Shown here one piece after another: positions 31,700 through 44,084 of a stretch of 64,000 nucleotides of DNA. Position 1 is the first letter of the stretch; each line of letters starts with the position of its first letter. This stretch comes from Datura wrightii (taxonomy: Eukaryota; Streptophyta; Magnoliopsida; Solanales; Solanaceae). Location: contig JASDFA010000006.1 of NCBI GenBank assembly GCA_035772735.1, positions 69,704,001 to 69,768,000 of the forward strand. Direction: 5' to 3'. The notes below the pieces were generated by a model. The model made no database searches and was not told the DNA's origin. It was given only the letters and a program-made list of their open reading frames with translations. The translations under genes and the position numbers were made by a program.

Positions 31700-33770
31700 A
31701 TGCCTTCAAAGGGAACCAAGAAGCAACAAGAAGTTGCTGCAAGGAAAGAAATTGCTAAGAAGCGACAGCTTTGAGACGAGTCAGAGTCGGACAACCCTAG
31801 TGGTTCGGAGGAGGCCTATGATATTGAATCCTCTGATGATTCTCCAGCCGTTGCCACTAGGGCATAAGTTAAGTCAAAGGAAACAATAATGACCACTTCT
31901 CCACTTTTGTAGTATGAAAAGGGAGGAGAAGTGATCGAGTTTGATGGTGAAGACCCTCCTACGAATGATGTAGAGGAGAGAGATAGTGCTGCAAAGGAGT
32001 CAGGGGAGAAAGAGAGTGTTGTGGAGGAATTGGGTGAACAGGAGGAGGACTTAAACCCTCCCACCACCCTGAATTGCAATGTCCAATAGATGGGCCATAC
32101 AGGGCTCTAGAGATATTTATTATGCGGGGTTGGTGCTTAATGACAAAGGAAACCCCAAATGCAGCATTTAGGAGGTGGTGTTTGAGTTCTATGCCAACTA
32201 CTACTGCACTTTGGAGAACAATGCTCCTCAAGGAATGTAAAAAAGGAGCCAGTGCTAGATGCAGTTCATGTGAGATCTTGCCCAGTGGACATATCCGAGA
32301 GGACTATCACAAGGGTCTTGTTTGGTAGTGATTATACTGTTCCGACCCACACTACGAAGTATAATTACTGGATGGAGGAATTGAAGGGGGTGAAGAATCT
32401 AAGCATCAAGGACAAGTTGATGCACTACTGGTGGATGACAACCATCATTGCTGAGGCAAAAGAGGATGCAGAATGGATAACAAGTGGGAAGCCCATCTAC
32501 AAAGCCTCACTAAACTTCTTAGCCAAATCATAGTGGCCAATTGTATGACATTGGTTAGCACCTACAGTGAATGATAATGTCCTGACTGCAGTCAGGGAAG
32601 CCTTGGTGGCTTGAATTATGTTGGACTACCTATTGAATATTCACCGGATCATTGCTACAGAGATTCGGGAGCGGGCAACCAAGGACAATACTACCATCCT
32701 ATTCTCTTGTCTAATATTTCCGTTGTACAAGGAATCCGGTGCTCTGTCATACATTAATCATCTGATTACTAACACCAAGACGATAGATATAGTATTGATC
32801 AAGGATGGCCTAAATCTGGTGGCTAGATTTCGAGGTCCAGACCTTGATCACCTGAATATGATGGCTAGATTTCAAGGTCCAGTTGTGGGCCCAAGAGTTG
32901 TTGAGGGTGTTATAGGTGGAAGAGAGCGGGTTGATTCTTCTGCCCAGGCTGAGCATACCATGGAGATTCTGATTACCTAAGCCGGTGATTCAGAAGCCAC
33001 CACACCTCTCACCGCTGGCACCTACCAGTTATACGCTGTTCCCTAAGGCCAACATGAGGAAGATGGATAAGAGGCTAACTACTATCGAGCAAAAGATTGA
33101 CATGTTGCTTAAGCAAGTCAAGTCGTGGGTCAAGAAAGAATTGGAGGAGACCATGCGGGGAAGCATATTAGGTTGGATGGATTTGAGGTACAACTTAATC
33201 ACTTTCAGTCTTAGATACAGACTCACAACTGGGATGCCATGGAGAGAGAGCTTGTAGCTTTGTGAGTGACAATTATGGTGTTGTCTTCTAGATAGACTTC
33301 AATCTTGCCACCACCAGTCCTATCAGTGATTGAAGAGGACTTGCATGAGAAGATTCTTCAGTTCTTTGACCTTGAGATGGTACCATGAGAGAAAGGCATG
33401 AAAAAGCATACCATTGAGGGAGATGAGGATGAGGAAAGAAAGAGGAGGAAGAAAGAAAGATGAGCATTGAAGGCCGCACTCAGAGATAGCAGACACGCCT
33501 CTGAGGAACATAAGAGAGAGATATAGGAGAGGGGGAAGGGTGCTGGCAGTTTTTACATGGGTGCGGTACTTGAGGAGAGTGGGGGTACAGTCATTGCCCC
33601 CGTAGTTACTTCTTTAGAGAGCGCATCGGCCACAGCTAATGCCACTAATACTGATGTTGGGGTCGAGTCTCAGACCCTAGATGCTACAGATTTAGGGGTT
33701 GTGACTGCAGCCCTACTGACTAGACCACAAGCATCTAGGACGCCACAAGCATGTTCCCTATTCCCTTGCT
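31700..33770 (+). pseudogene. Athila ORF2, 'putative plant transposon protein' (element C)
   Basis: ATG at 31700 opens MPSKGTKKQQEVAARKEIA, a basic N-terminus as in element B, then an acidic stretch (EVIEFDGEDPP, VVEELGEQEEDL). The conserved helical domain spans about 32100-32980 (YNYWMEELKGVKNLSIKDKL, LDYLLNIHRIIATEIRERA). A likely coiled coil follows (MDKRLTTIEQKIDMLLKQVK at 33061-33120), then an Ala/Thr-rich tail to about 33770. Stops and frameshifts break it. A 42-bp repeat (MARF-GP unit) lies at 32819-32884. Function unknown. Confidence 0.75.
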
Positions 33771-35286
33771 TACTACTTAGATGTATCAAGGGTGACACAT
33801 TTTTTTTATGGGGGTGGGGTGCCACTTGGTTTTTTACTGAATATAATTCAAGAATTTTTCTTACGGGGATTTTTCCCTTGAGTGCTTCTTATCTAGTAGA
33901 ACTAGTATGTTAGGATTTTTGTTTTGTGTCTTTTATGTGTTGTTTAACTGAAAGGAAAATTGGAGGCGTAGGAGCAGTTGAATAAAGCATGTTGGTGATT
34001 GATTATTTTTGTTTAAAATGATACCCCTCCTAAACGTTTTTGTGTGTATGTACTTATGCTGTGAGTTCTGACTAATGTGGCTCTTTGCATTGCATTGTAG
34101 TAATCAATAGAGAAATCAATGCTTAAGCGGTGCATGAACCTAGTAGTTGTGCAATCTAATGCTTGTGTGAGTAAGATGTTTACCTAGTTCGACTTTGTGC
34201 GTCAATCTAGAAGTTGCCTGGTCAGTCATACCGAAGTATAGGATGGGAGATTAGGAAATGATCATGGGGTATTTATGACGTTAGTCCACTCTAGCCTAAA
34301 TCACCTACTAAATAAGAAATGAATACCCCTTGATCCCGATTTTGAGCCATAAATGAATCTTTTTTTGTTTATCCAATTCACCTTTCCTCTTTAATTATGA
34401 TGAACTTCAATCTAGGAAAATTGTGGCCCTAGTCCCTGCTTCTACATTGTGTACCTCAACCTAGGCAAATTTCCAAAGTTGAGGGTGGCTAGTATAGGGG
34501 TAAATAAGAGAAGTTGGTTGTGAAATAGGTGAAGCATGAAAATGAAAGGGTAGGTGCAATGTGCACAATGAAATAAAATAAGAAAAGGAAAAAGGAATGA
34601 ATAAGAAAAAACAAATAGAGAAAAATGATGAATGAAAAGAAAATACCTTACCCGTAGTCTTAAAAAAAGAAGGAAAGAAGGAAAAAGGGAGAAAAGTGAA
34701 AAAGAGGTTAAAGTGGAGCCAAAGTTAGTTTAGTACCAAGGAGGATTATGTTACTATTTTCATATCTACTATACCCGTCTCCGAGCCTACATTACAAGAT
34801 TAACAAAGTCCTATAGTGATCCTAATTCAACTGTCTGAATATCAAGGTATAAAAAGTAAAGGAAAGCTTATGGTATTGTACGTGCACAATTTGAACTTCT
34901 TTGTGAGAGTGAGCGAGTTCTTACTGAGTCCCAATCTTATGTCATCATGATCTTATATATGTGTGGGACTTCTTTCTGGTAAGGGCACGAGATTGCACCG
35001 GCTAATTACTAGTTGGCTTACGTGAAATGTCATTTGTGTATGCTTGGTTATGTAGTGATAACATGATGCCATCCATTGATCCCATTGTGTCATAATGAGG
35101 AGTATTGAGTTATAACACCAATTTTGTCTTGAACACGGTAGGAGGGGGTTGATGGTGTGGAAACATGTATGCTTCATAGGTTTTGCACTGCTATGCATCT
35201 CCTAGTTTTCTTCTAGTTAAGCATCATTGTGGGTTGATTTTATTTTGATTACCTGAGGACATGCAAACATGCTAAGTTGAGGGTGT
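33771..35286 (+). other. 3' noncoding region of Athila C
   Basis: No gene is seen. It begins with a G-rich tract (GGGGGTGGGG near 33810) and has an A/G-rich block (34555-34700). It ends in GCTAAGTTGAGGGTGT, the candidate polypurine tract before the 3' LTR. I did not find the GGGA-loop hairpin present in A and B. Confidence 0.55.
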
Positions 35287-36872
35287 TGATGTGTTGTGGT
35301 TTATGACACTTTCGCGGCGTAAAACCAAGTAAATATGCATGTACTTAGTTACATTTATCAAATATGATACATTTTGATAGTTTTGCAGGTAAAATAGGCT
35401 ATGGGAGTTGGATAAGAGAAAAAAGATTAAAAAGGGCTCAAGGGAAAACAGACGAGCCATTGGATGAACCGTTGTTTCTTTCCATAAGTCGTACCTGACA
35501 TCCATAGTATGAGATTCAGAAAAATGGCAAAGCGCAAGGCTGAACAACGGATGACACCTATGGCCCATTGGTTCATAAAATGAGTCGTGCTATCTGGTCG
35601 TAGGATGGATTCAAAAAAGTGTAAAAAGAAGACTTATTTAATGATCGTGAAGAACGGGCCGTGTAATTAAAAGATGATTCATCCAAAGTGCCAGTACTAA
35701 GAGTTCTGAAATCATGTCCTGAAGGCCTCAAACCAACGGAGGGAACCAACGACTCGTATGTCTTCACAATGAACTATTCTGTGTGCCAAAATCTAAAAAA
35801 GGCCAAAGCTTCTCTAAAATAAACAATAATCCAATGGACACTGCAATTGATCATACAATCATACAACGAGCCGTTGTACCTGTCGACGCCAGAATCCAAT
35901 TTCTTTAAAGAAAAGATTTTATTTTCTCTATAAATAGAATTTGTAGTTTTCTTTTATAAGTTTCGATACTTTGGCATATTTTGACCATTATTGAAGTCCA
36001 AGAAATATCTTTTCTTAATTTCTTCTTGGGTTTTAAAGGATCAAACAAGTTTTGATTGTTGACTTTTGGTTATTATTGATTAATTCAAGAAGTGTGATTT
36101 CTTCTACAAATTCTTATAAGTTTATAGTTATGATTTCTTCTACAATCATTAGTTATAATTGTTCCATCATGAGTAGCTAAACTTCATAACTAGAGTTGTT
36201 GGAACCATGATGAATTAACAAACGTAGGAAGAGTACTTAGTGATTCTTGAATGGGGTTTATACATGTATTGTTCTTCCCTCTGTTTTAATTGTTTCTTAA
36301 TGGTCGCGAACATTAGGATTCACCTTATTCTTACTCACCGGACCAGGGGGTAATGAATGGGAAAAGGGATTAACAACAGAGATTTAAGGATATCAACCCT
36401 CATATAATATCTTGACCTTGTTCGGAATAGCTAATCGATATCAAAGGTAAGGGTTAATCAAGTACACACCTGTACACGGATCAAGTTGCATGGTGATAAT
36501 CATCTATTTAGGGGATCAACCATTTAGGTGAATTTAACTTACCGATGTTGCATGCTAAACACTAGGTAGATCACTAATACAATAACCTTGTGTTGTTATG
36601 AAATCACAGGGAACACAATCGTAGTCACTTCACTCATTGATTGCAACAAATTTTAACAAATATTCTACTCTCATTCATTTGTTGTTTCACACTATTATTT
36701 GTTGAACGCTCCCCCTTTTGGAAATAAGTAGACGATGAGTAATAGTAAGCACATTAACTGAGGTCCTTACCATATATTTTGTGGGATTCGACCCCATCCC
36801 TGGTTGGGTTCTATATTTGAATATTCGATCGCTTTATATCTCATACAGAGGTGTTATTTGGGCGAAATTACC
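35287..36872 (+). mobile_element. 3' LTR of Athila C
   Basis: It begins TGATGTGTTGTGG. The same start is found in reverse at 62691. A palindromic block at about 35450-35880 (ACAACGAGCCGTTGTACC, AACGGGCCGTG, ACCAACGACTCG) precedes the TATA box TATAAATA (35929-35936). It ends near 36872; the end is approximate because the two LTRs of C have diverged strongly. Confidence 0.7.
35929..35936 (+). promoter_or_regulatory. TATA box of the Athila C 3' LTR
   Basis: TATAAATA lies about 50 bp after the palindromic block and is followed by a T-rich leader. Confidence 0.5.
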
Positions 36873-36901
36873 CGAACATGATGAATTTTATAAAAATAAA
36901 G

Positions 36902-38477
36902 TGTTAGGATCAATTCTTCAGTGTGAGAAGTGAATTGGATACAAATTAAGATCATAAGGAACACTAGCACAAAGTTGAGGTGAGAGTCTTAAGTTCTTAT
37001 AATTTTCAAATTCGAATGACCATAACTCTTAATTTATGAAATATTTTGCGTGATTCAACCCATCAAATTTAAGCCCTTTGAGTCTACTTTCCAACTAACC
37101 TAACTTTGCATCAATTAGAGTTTAGAATAAAAAGTTATTAGTAGTTTAGTGAAGCACTGTCAAGTGACACATCGTCACTAGACAGGTCAAAGTCAATGAT
37201 GCATGGTTATCAAAAATGATCTTATGGTTATTTTAAGGAATTCCCAAAGTTTAATTGCCTAAACCAAGATATTTTTTGGGATTCCTAAAGGTATTATTTA
37301 AATACTCTTAAAGCCCAAACACCTAGTTCTTACATTACAATTTAGAATTCAAAGATTAAAGCTCTCAAGTTTTTCAAGAAACTAGGACGTCTTCTTTCCA
37401 AATTAGGGTTCTTCAAGCTTGAGTCTAAGGTTCTATTTTTCCAGGTATATAAGACCAACCTAAGTAAGTATTCCTATTCATCTTTATGCCTTCATCTATG
37501 CAAGAATTCATTGAGATTAAAGCTAGGGTTTTTGCATAATTCTTGAATTGTCTTCTTCTCTATCCAGGTATACTTAATTGGCATTGTTGGATTCTTCATA
37601 TTGAGTTGTTTATTGATACTCAAGATTATGTTATGCATGTGGCATGGTTTATCTTTGATCCATTCGTAGTTCTAGGTCTCGTGTTACATTCGGGATCTAT
37701 GCTATGGTTGTGACTAGTATTTAGCACTGGGTGGGTGAACAGGTTTAAATAACACCTAAGCCCCATAACTACGTCGCCAACGTAGGTAAAGATCGTACTG
37801 TTGGTTAGGGCGACTCCATAGACAGTCTCTTGTAAGGACTTTGATTTCTAGTGATTCCAGATTGTGATCGTCCTCTACCTTGGGAAGGTTTTGGATGGCT
37901 TTGCCAACTAGAGAGAGATAGTTGGACATCATGTGCTCATTCATGATGGTGTCAGTTATGAGAAAATCTCACCCAACCCACTATTGATATATTTTACTTG
38001 TATAAGTATTTACAAAGATATTTTTATGCATAGGTTATATTGCATAAACTATTTTATGCATTTATATATTGTGACCTATGCATCATATTGAGTTCCAGAG
38101 TACGGTTCCTCTTTATTGTTTAATGTCAAGTTTATTGGTTCCAGTTATGTCCTTCACTTGAGATATTCTTGCTAATGTTGTTTCACTCAACTATTATATA
38201 TATCGAACATTCCATGTACCGATGCCCTTTTATGATGTAGATTCAGGTAGACAGGATCAGCAGCGGACACTTCATTGGGACTTCGTCTACATTCAGCTTT
38301 TGGTGAGGTCTGCTATGTTTGGGGAGTCCCAGTTATTGAGTCATTTATTTATAGAGCTTGAGGGAGCCGTGGGAACTATGTCTCGGCACCCCTTCTACAA
38401 TTATAGAGGCTTCATAGATAGTTAGATATTGAGTCAACAATGTTATTTCTTAACATTTATTTCAGTTATAGAATAAA
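36902..38477 (+). mobile_element. Partial Tekay-like LTR (fragment D)
   Basis: It possibly starts TGTTAGGATC at 36902. It contains the conserved segment AGCACTGGGTGG ... ATAACTACGTCGCCAACG (37722-37787), the LTR block shared with T1, T3, E and T6. The right end is cut at the CTAG at 38478. I see no coding DNA. Confidence 0.55.
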
Positions 38478-38505
38478 CTAGTTAATTTTCTCGCGCTTTG
38501 CGCAA
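38478..38505 (-). other. Possible Helitron 3' terminus (minus strand)
   Basis: The minus strand reads GCGCAAAGCGC (a 4-bp stem with a 3-nt loop), then GAGAAAATTAA and CTAG, followed by T. Helitron 3' ends have a hairpin about 10-12 nt before CTRR and insert between A and T, which fits. The stem is short and I could not find the matching 5' TC end, so this is tentative. Confidence 0.3.
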
Positions 38506-40257
38506 TAATTTAAAAAATAGAAGTGAACTTGCTAAGGTGATCATTTAATATAAATTAATTCACAGAAAAATAATAAATATGAAAAATACTTCAACTAATA
38601 TTCATTTATAAATGACATGTTTAGAGTCTAAACTAATCAAATCTCTTTTTAAGTAAAATTTGAAAGTTTTATAAAGTAATATCGAGTAAAAAAGCTTCCA
38701 AAATTATAGTAAATCAACACACAATAAACACCTTTTCCGTTGTTGCTCCCTCATCAAAATGGTCTAAAAAATACTCTTAATAAAGAAATAAAAAGATACA
38801 ACAATCTTGAATTACAAATCCACAAGCATAAACATAATTGTGTTTCCTCTCATTAGGGTGGAAAATATGTATGATATATCATATATGAATAGCAATCTTC
38901 TCCGTAATACTTATAATATTTACTTTTAATATTATTTTTTTTGCACTGCAATCATTGCACCAAATCTGAAAAATATTACTATATATTATCGTTAAGAGAA
39001 AGCCGGCAAAACAAATAAATACATAAAACATAAATACAAATCACAGTGCTGCTAGAACTTCCAAATTCTCTATCCACTTCAAGAAAAAAGAGATTTTCTA
39101 TGAAAGATGACACCATGAAAAAAAATCATAATAAAATACCTGCTACATTTCACTTTCTATATCAGAGATATGCAACCCTGAATGATTAGATCAGATAACT
39201 TAGAATGAATTGCAGAACCTTACTTATGCATCCTTGGATTCATTTTGGTGAGTGAGATGTTCCTACGAGTATCTTTTAACTATTTATGCATGAAAAATGA
39301 CATCATCATATACAATTAATAAGCATGTGAATTCATCAATTAAAGTAAATATTTAAACACCTTAATTAGATAAATATAAGATGAAATATCTTGGAAGTTT
39401 AAATGTAAAAAAATTATTTAATGTAAAGAAGTCATGTGAAGCAGCTCAATATCAACTCTGGACGTTAAGATAATTTCGATATCTCATAACAAATGATACA
39501 TACAATGTCAGACTAATCAATTAATGAAGAGATTATACTTGACTATTAAATTTTATGCTGGCAAAAAAGTAGAGTTACTTTACAAAGTAAAAATAATTAT
39601 ACATATATACTAAAGTCATAACTAAATTGCAAAGGACCTATTATCTACTAATTATAATGAAAAAGTGCATGTTTGGCATGACGACCATTAACTATTATAC
39701 AAAAGAAATTGCTGGATAAATTTTTTACCACGTGTTGCATAGATTTGTAAGATATAATTACTGAACCAACAAATCTAACTATATTCTCTTATCTTGATAA
39801 TATTCTCCTCCTAAAGATATATATTTTTGAAAGATCCAACAAGATTGTGATAGCATTTACGGAGGATCTGAGCAACATAGGTAATAATTATAAATGAAAG
39901 GTGATAAGCACGGTGACTATTCGTATAGCTAACTTAAGTATGTTTGGGATAAGGGCTTATAGTTGTTGTAATGAGACATTATTTATTGAGGTACAATAAT
40001 TTATCCTAGCATTATCATGTTAAGATGGAAAGATACAACTAATATATTTCATACTTTACACAAAACAGAAAAATAAAAATTTATGATAGACTTTATTGGT
40101 ATACAAGTTCTTCCAACTTGAATTTTATAAATGACTCTTGATTCAATTATGTCTATTCAAGTTGATAAATGAAACTAATATTTTCTTTGGAAACCAACTT
40201 TTAAAAATAATATAAGTAGAAATATTTCGTCAACATCTAATTTAAGGAACATAGAAT

Positions 40258-40300
40258 TTGAAAGGCCCACACCTCCTATATAAGAGCCGTCTTTGTTCCT
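40258..40300 (+). promoter_or_regulatory. Promoter-like segment in AT-rich DNA
   Basis: GGCCCA (40264-40269, a site II-like element) precedes TATATAAG (40277-40284) and a T/C-rich stretch. No ORF follows, so it may be a captured or decayed promoter, or chance. Confidence 0.25.
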
Positions 40301-40868
40301 CTTTTTTGTACTCCTTCCTTTGTTTCTATTAGTAGAAGTTTAAATCTTATTGATCACCTAAATTATCATAGTTAATGAGTATATCTTATGATTCCTAAAT
40401 TTCCTACGAAAAATAAATCCAAGTAAAATAGTGAGTAGATGACCTCTAAGTTGGTTACATAATAGTAATATTAAGTATTTACATCAAATATTTTCAATCA
40501 TTAAGTGCTAAGAATATATACAAGAGATATAGAGAAAAAATAATGGATGAAATTAATGGCCATGGTTAAAATTAATTGTGATATACAAGAATTAAAAAAT
40601 CACAAGAATAACATATAAAAAGCAAAAGAAGAGAATTACATATATTATCATGCTATAAAGTGAATACAAAAAGGTCATTGCCTTTTCCAGATTTTAAGTA
40701 ATTTACTAATTTTTGTGAGATTAATACTCTCCATTGTCTTTTTGTGTTCCTAATCAAACATCCAAAACCACTATAAAAATCAAATATGACAAAATAAATA
40801 ATAAGAACATACATGCTTCTTTAAATAAGGAATAATATTACCAATAAATAAGTAACCAAAAAAATTAT

Positions 40869-43389
40869 TGTCATGCCCCAAGTCTACACCCTGGACAGAA
40901 CACAGTACTTGAAGTCACAAGTAACCCCAAGTTAACCCTTGGTCTATCATACAATGGTATTCTGAGTAAACATGCACAACGGAACTTTGAAACAATATCA
41001 TAAATCATTTATGAAAGACAAGTCTGAGAACATAAAGTCCAAAACATTTGAATAATACTAATAAATTTGAAAATCATCTCTGTCTAAAAGCCATCTAACT
41101 GAGGAGTTGGTGGGACAAGCCCCAGCTAACTCTAAGTCTAACTAAAACTAATAAATGACTGAAAGAAAGAAATAATGCCCTCGGATGATAAGGACTCACA
41201 CTCCAACTGCTGAGGTGGAGAATCTGATTTGCGGCGGCTAGCGATGCTGAGTCTGAGATACTGCAGTTGTATCATGAAATGATACAACATAAAAGTATGC
41301 GTCAGTACTTTGAATGTACTGAATATGTGAGAGGAATATACTGATAGATGTAAGTGACTGAACTGGAAAGACATGCAATGACCAACTAATTATCTGAACA
41401 GAAATAATCTAAAGTAACTGAGATGGCAAAATGACCTTGTCCAGTGGTTAGAGACATGCCCTAAATCTGAAAGTTCTGAGTCTGAGATACTGTACTGAAC
41501 TGAGTTAAACTGATAGATCTGAAACTGAATTGAGATTCTTATTCTGAAACTGGGCTGGACTGACTAGTGGGAGAGTCTGTAACCGACATATAACCACGTG
41601 AGCTAGACGAGGAGTCCGATGTATACACCCCATCGGTAGGACCCAATATACCTTGCTAGGGTATAAAGGCATGAACTGGGTTGATCACAAAAGTTTGGGG
41701 CCATTCAGGACAATAATCTGTAACTGTAACCTACGCTGGCAACGTAGTTCTGGGAACCTGGGTTCGCTGGAACCCCGGTCCACTCGGTGGTAAGTCCTAC
41801 TCCCACTGGAAAACCTATACTAAACTATTTGGCTAATCGCTCGAAACTAGGGTCCAAGACTAGCCAGGGACATATAACTGCAAGTACCCTGAGAGTCTTA
41901 TCGGACCAAATTCTGAAATTGGGTTCTAGACGGGTCATAGCTGCTTATCTAGAAGCGTCATAACCGTCTACGAACAAACAAAAATCTGAACTAGGGTCTT
42001 GGGACAAGTCAGAGCTACATATTTGAAATGTCATGACTACCTAGTGGACCAATAACTAAATTGTGATTCTGATATCTAGGAGGTACTACTGGCACCTCAA
42101 GAAATTATATAGTCAAACTGATCAACTAACATTATTCTGGTTAACCCAGAGGTTTGCTAAAATCTGACTGAGGCTAGACTAACAATTTTGAGTAATACAG
42201 AGTATATAGACTGTCTGACTGAATCTGACTATAATACATGTAACTGAGTGTCTAACACATACAATTATTATAGGAGCCCCTAACCTTGAAAGATGCAAGA
42301 AATTTTTGAGAATTCAATATTTATACAAGATTCTAGTTTCTGACTTTCAAGAGTTAAGGATAAATTTCTTATTCACTAGAACAAGCATCATTTTAGTTAA
42401 AAACGAGTGGAAAATAGATACAATTAACATAGGATAAGATTCTAGATGAATTAATCAAAGAACAATGGCAATATATTCAAATTCGTAAACTCAGGCTAGC
42501 AGTGATAGTGAACAGAGAGAGTTTTAGGGGACACAAGGGGGAACAATCTCCTTATTGAATTCCCACATACCTATAAAATAAACCGTCGTGAAAATCCCTG
42601 AGAAGAACTGAGAAGAAAATCAAACCCTTGCTCCTGCTCTGTGCTTTCTGTCAGAGTTTCTACGCACTGTCCTTGAGGGAAATTGAGAGGAATGAATAAA
42701 AAGGTCGTTCTAACCCTTTAACTTCCCCCTATACGAACCCAAAATGACATGGTTTAGGGATTAAAAAGGTTGGAAATTACAAGAGTAACCCTGAGAACTA
42801 AAACTGAAATTTGGCCGACAGGAACCAACGGGCCTTAGAACGGGTCGTTGGTAGAAACGACGGCCCGTTGAATCTGGATGTGGCTTCTGGGTTCAGAAAC
42901 TAGGTTCACTAGAACTGTTCCACGATAGGGTACAGTGATCTGTTGGAAGGAACAACGAGAGGTTGATACCTTCCGTTGGTACTGGTGGGAAAACAGGGCC
43001 TTGAAACAACGATCAACACAACAACTCGTTGGTAGGACCAACTGGTCATTGTATAGACTCGTGGTCTACACTGCTGGGGCCTGGAAACAGACGATAGGTG
43101 GTAACAACGGCTTGTTGTAGGCTACCACGGGTCATTGTTCCCTTTCATTGTTTTAGGGAAGGGTCCGGTAGACCTCTGAACTCAGGATTTAACGGACGAT
43201 AGGACGACCCGTTGTTAATTTCAACGGGTCGTCCTATGACTCATTGTTCCCCATGCAGGAATCCTACTGTAACCCACGACCAGTTACAACGGTCCGTGTG
43301 AGGGTCGTCTGGGGCAGAAAAATTCTGGCTTTCCTATGGTTTTTCATGCAATGTCTGAATTTAGTCTAGGAAAGTGTCGGGGTGTTACA
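40869..43389 (-). repeat. 3' LTR of Tekay T3
   Basis: About 2.52 kb. The plus strand begins TGTCATGCCCC and ends GGGTGTTACA. The U3 block of CAACG/CGTTG palindromes is at about 42810-43320, and the conserved LTR segment is at about 41735-41800. Confidence 0.9.
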
Positions 43390-43404
43390 ATATCTCCCCC
43401 TTGG
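43390..43404 (-). promoter_or_regulatory. Polypurine tract of T3
   Basis: The minus strand reads AAGGGGGAGATATT next to the 3' LTR, the same as in T1. Confidence 0.8.
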
Positions 43405-43554
43405 GATCATTTTTCCTCGAATGAATACCAAAACTAGGGAAAGAGCTGAGATTTCTAAAATTGAGGCTATGACTACTTTCTGAAGGAGTAACTGACTCAT
43501 AACTGACCTAACTGTACTAACAGAGCTGATGCAACTAGAATAGATGTAGAAAAT

Positions 43555-44076
43555 CTAAATAAGGCTGAGGAGTACAAAACTGAGTAGAGTACTGAGAAGG
43601 GATTTAACACTTGATACTGGAACTGAACTGGGAGAGAACAAGCGATGGTATCTGGCCATCATGTCTGCTTCTGCTTCCCATGTGGCTGCCTCAACTAGCT
43701 GATTCCTCCATAAAACTTTCACCGAAGCGATTTCTTTGTTTATCAGCTTACAAACCTGACGGTCAAGGATTTGAACTGGAACCTCCTCGTAAGAGAGATT
43801 ATCCTTTATCTCCACACTGTCCAATGGCACTACTGAAGTTGGATCACCAATGCACTTATTAAGTAGGGACACATGGAAGACTGGGTTCACGACTGCTAAC
43901 TCTGAAGGTAACTCCAACTCGTAAGCTACCTTACCAATCCGCCTCAAAATCTTGTAGGGTACTACATATCTTGGACTGAGTTTTCCCTTCTTCCCAAACC
44001 TCATCACCCCTTTCATGGGTGAGATTTTCAAGTAAACCCAATCATCCACAGCGAACTCCAATTCTCTTCTTCTCAC
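43555..44076 (-). pseudogene. GPY/F module and chromodomain of Tekay T3
   Basis: A 173-codon frame contains VDDWVYLKISPMKGVMRF, YVVPYKIL (GPY/F with G changed to V), PSELAVVNPVFHVSLLNK and the chromodomain (ILDRQVCKLINKEIASVKVL, AATWEAEADMMARY). It is the C-terminal end of the gag-pol polyprotein. The stop is at 43555. Confidence 0.85.
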
Positions 44077-44084
44077 ATCTGCAT

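Larger units (their letters stand above)
26661..36872 (+). mobile_element. Athila-like retrotransposon C, internally deleted
   Basis: It has a partial 5' LTR (26661-27934), a truncated RT with RNase H and integrase (27935-30060), a post-pol leader with motif blocks, ORF2 (31700-about 33770), 3' noncoding DNA and a 3' LTR (35287-36872). Gag, protease and the N-terminal RT are missing, the complement of what element B lost. Confidence 0.75.
38478..40868. other. AT-rich region, no gene recognised
   Basis: The DNA is AT-rich with only very short ORFs and no protein similarity I recognise. Its left edge carries a Helitron-like terminus (38478-38505). A promoter-like stretch lies near 40258-40300. 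It appears to continue after Tekay T3 at 50622. Confidence 0.5.
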
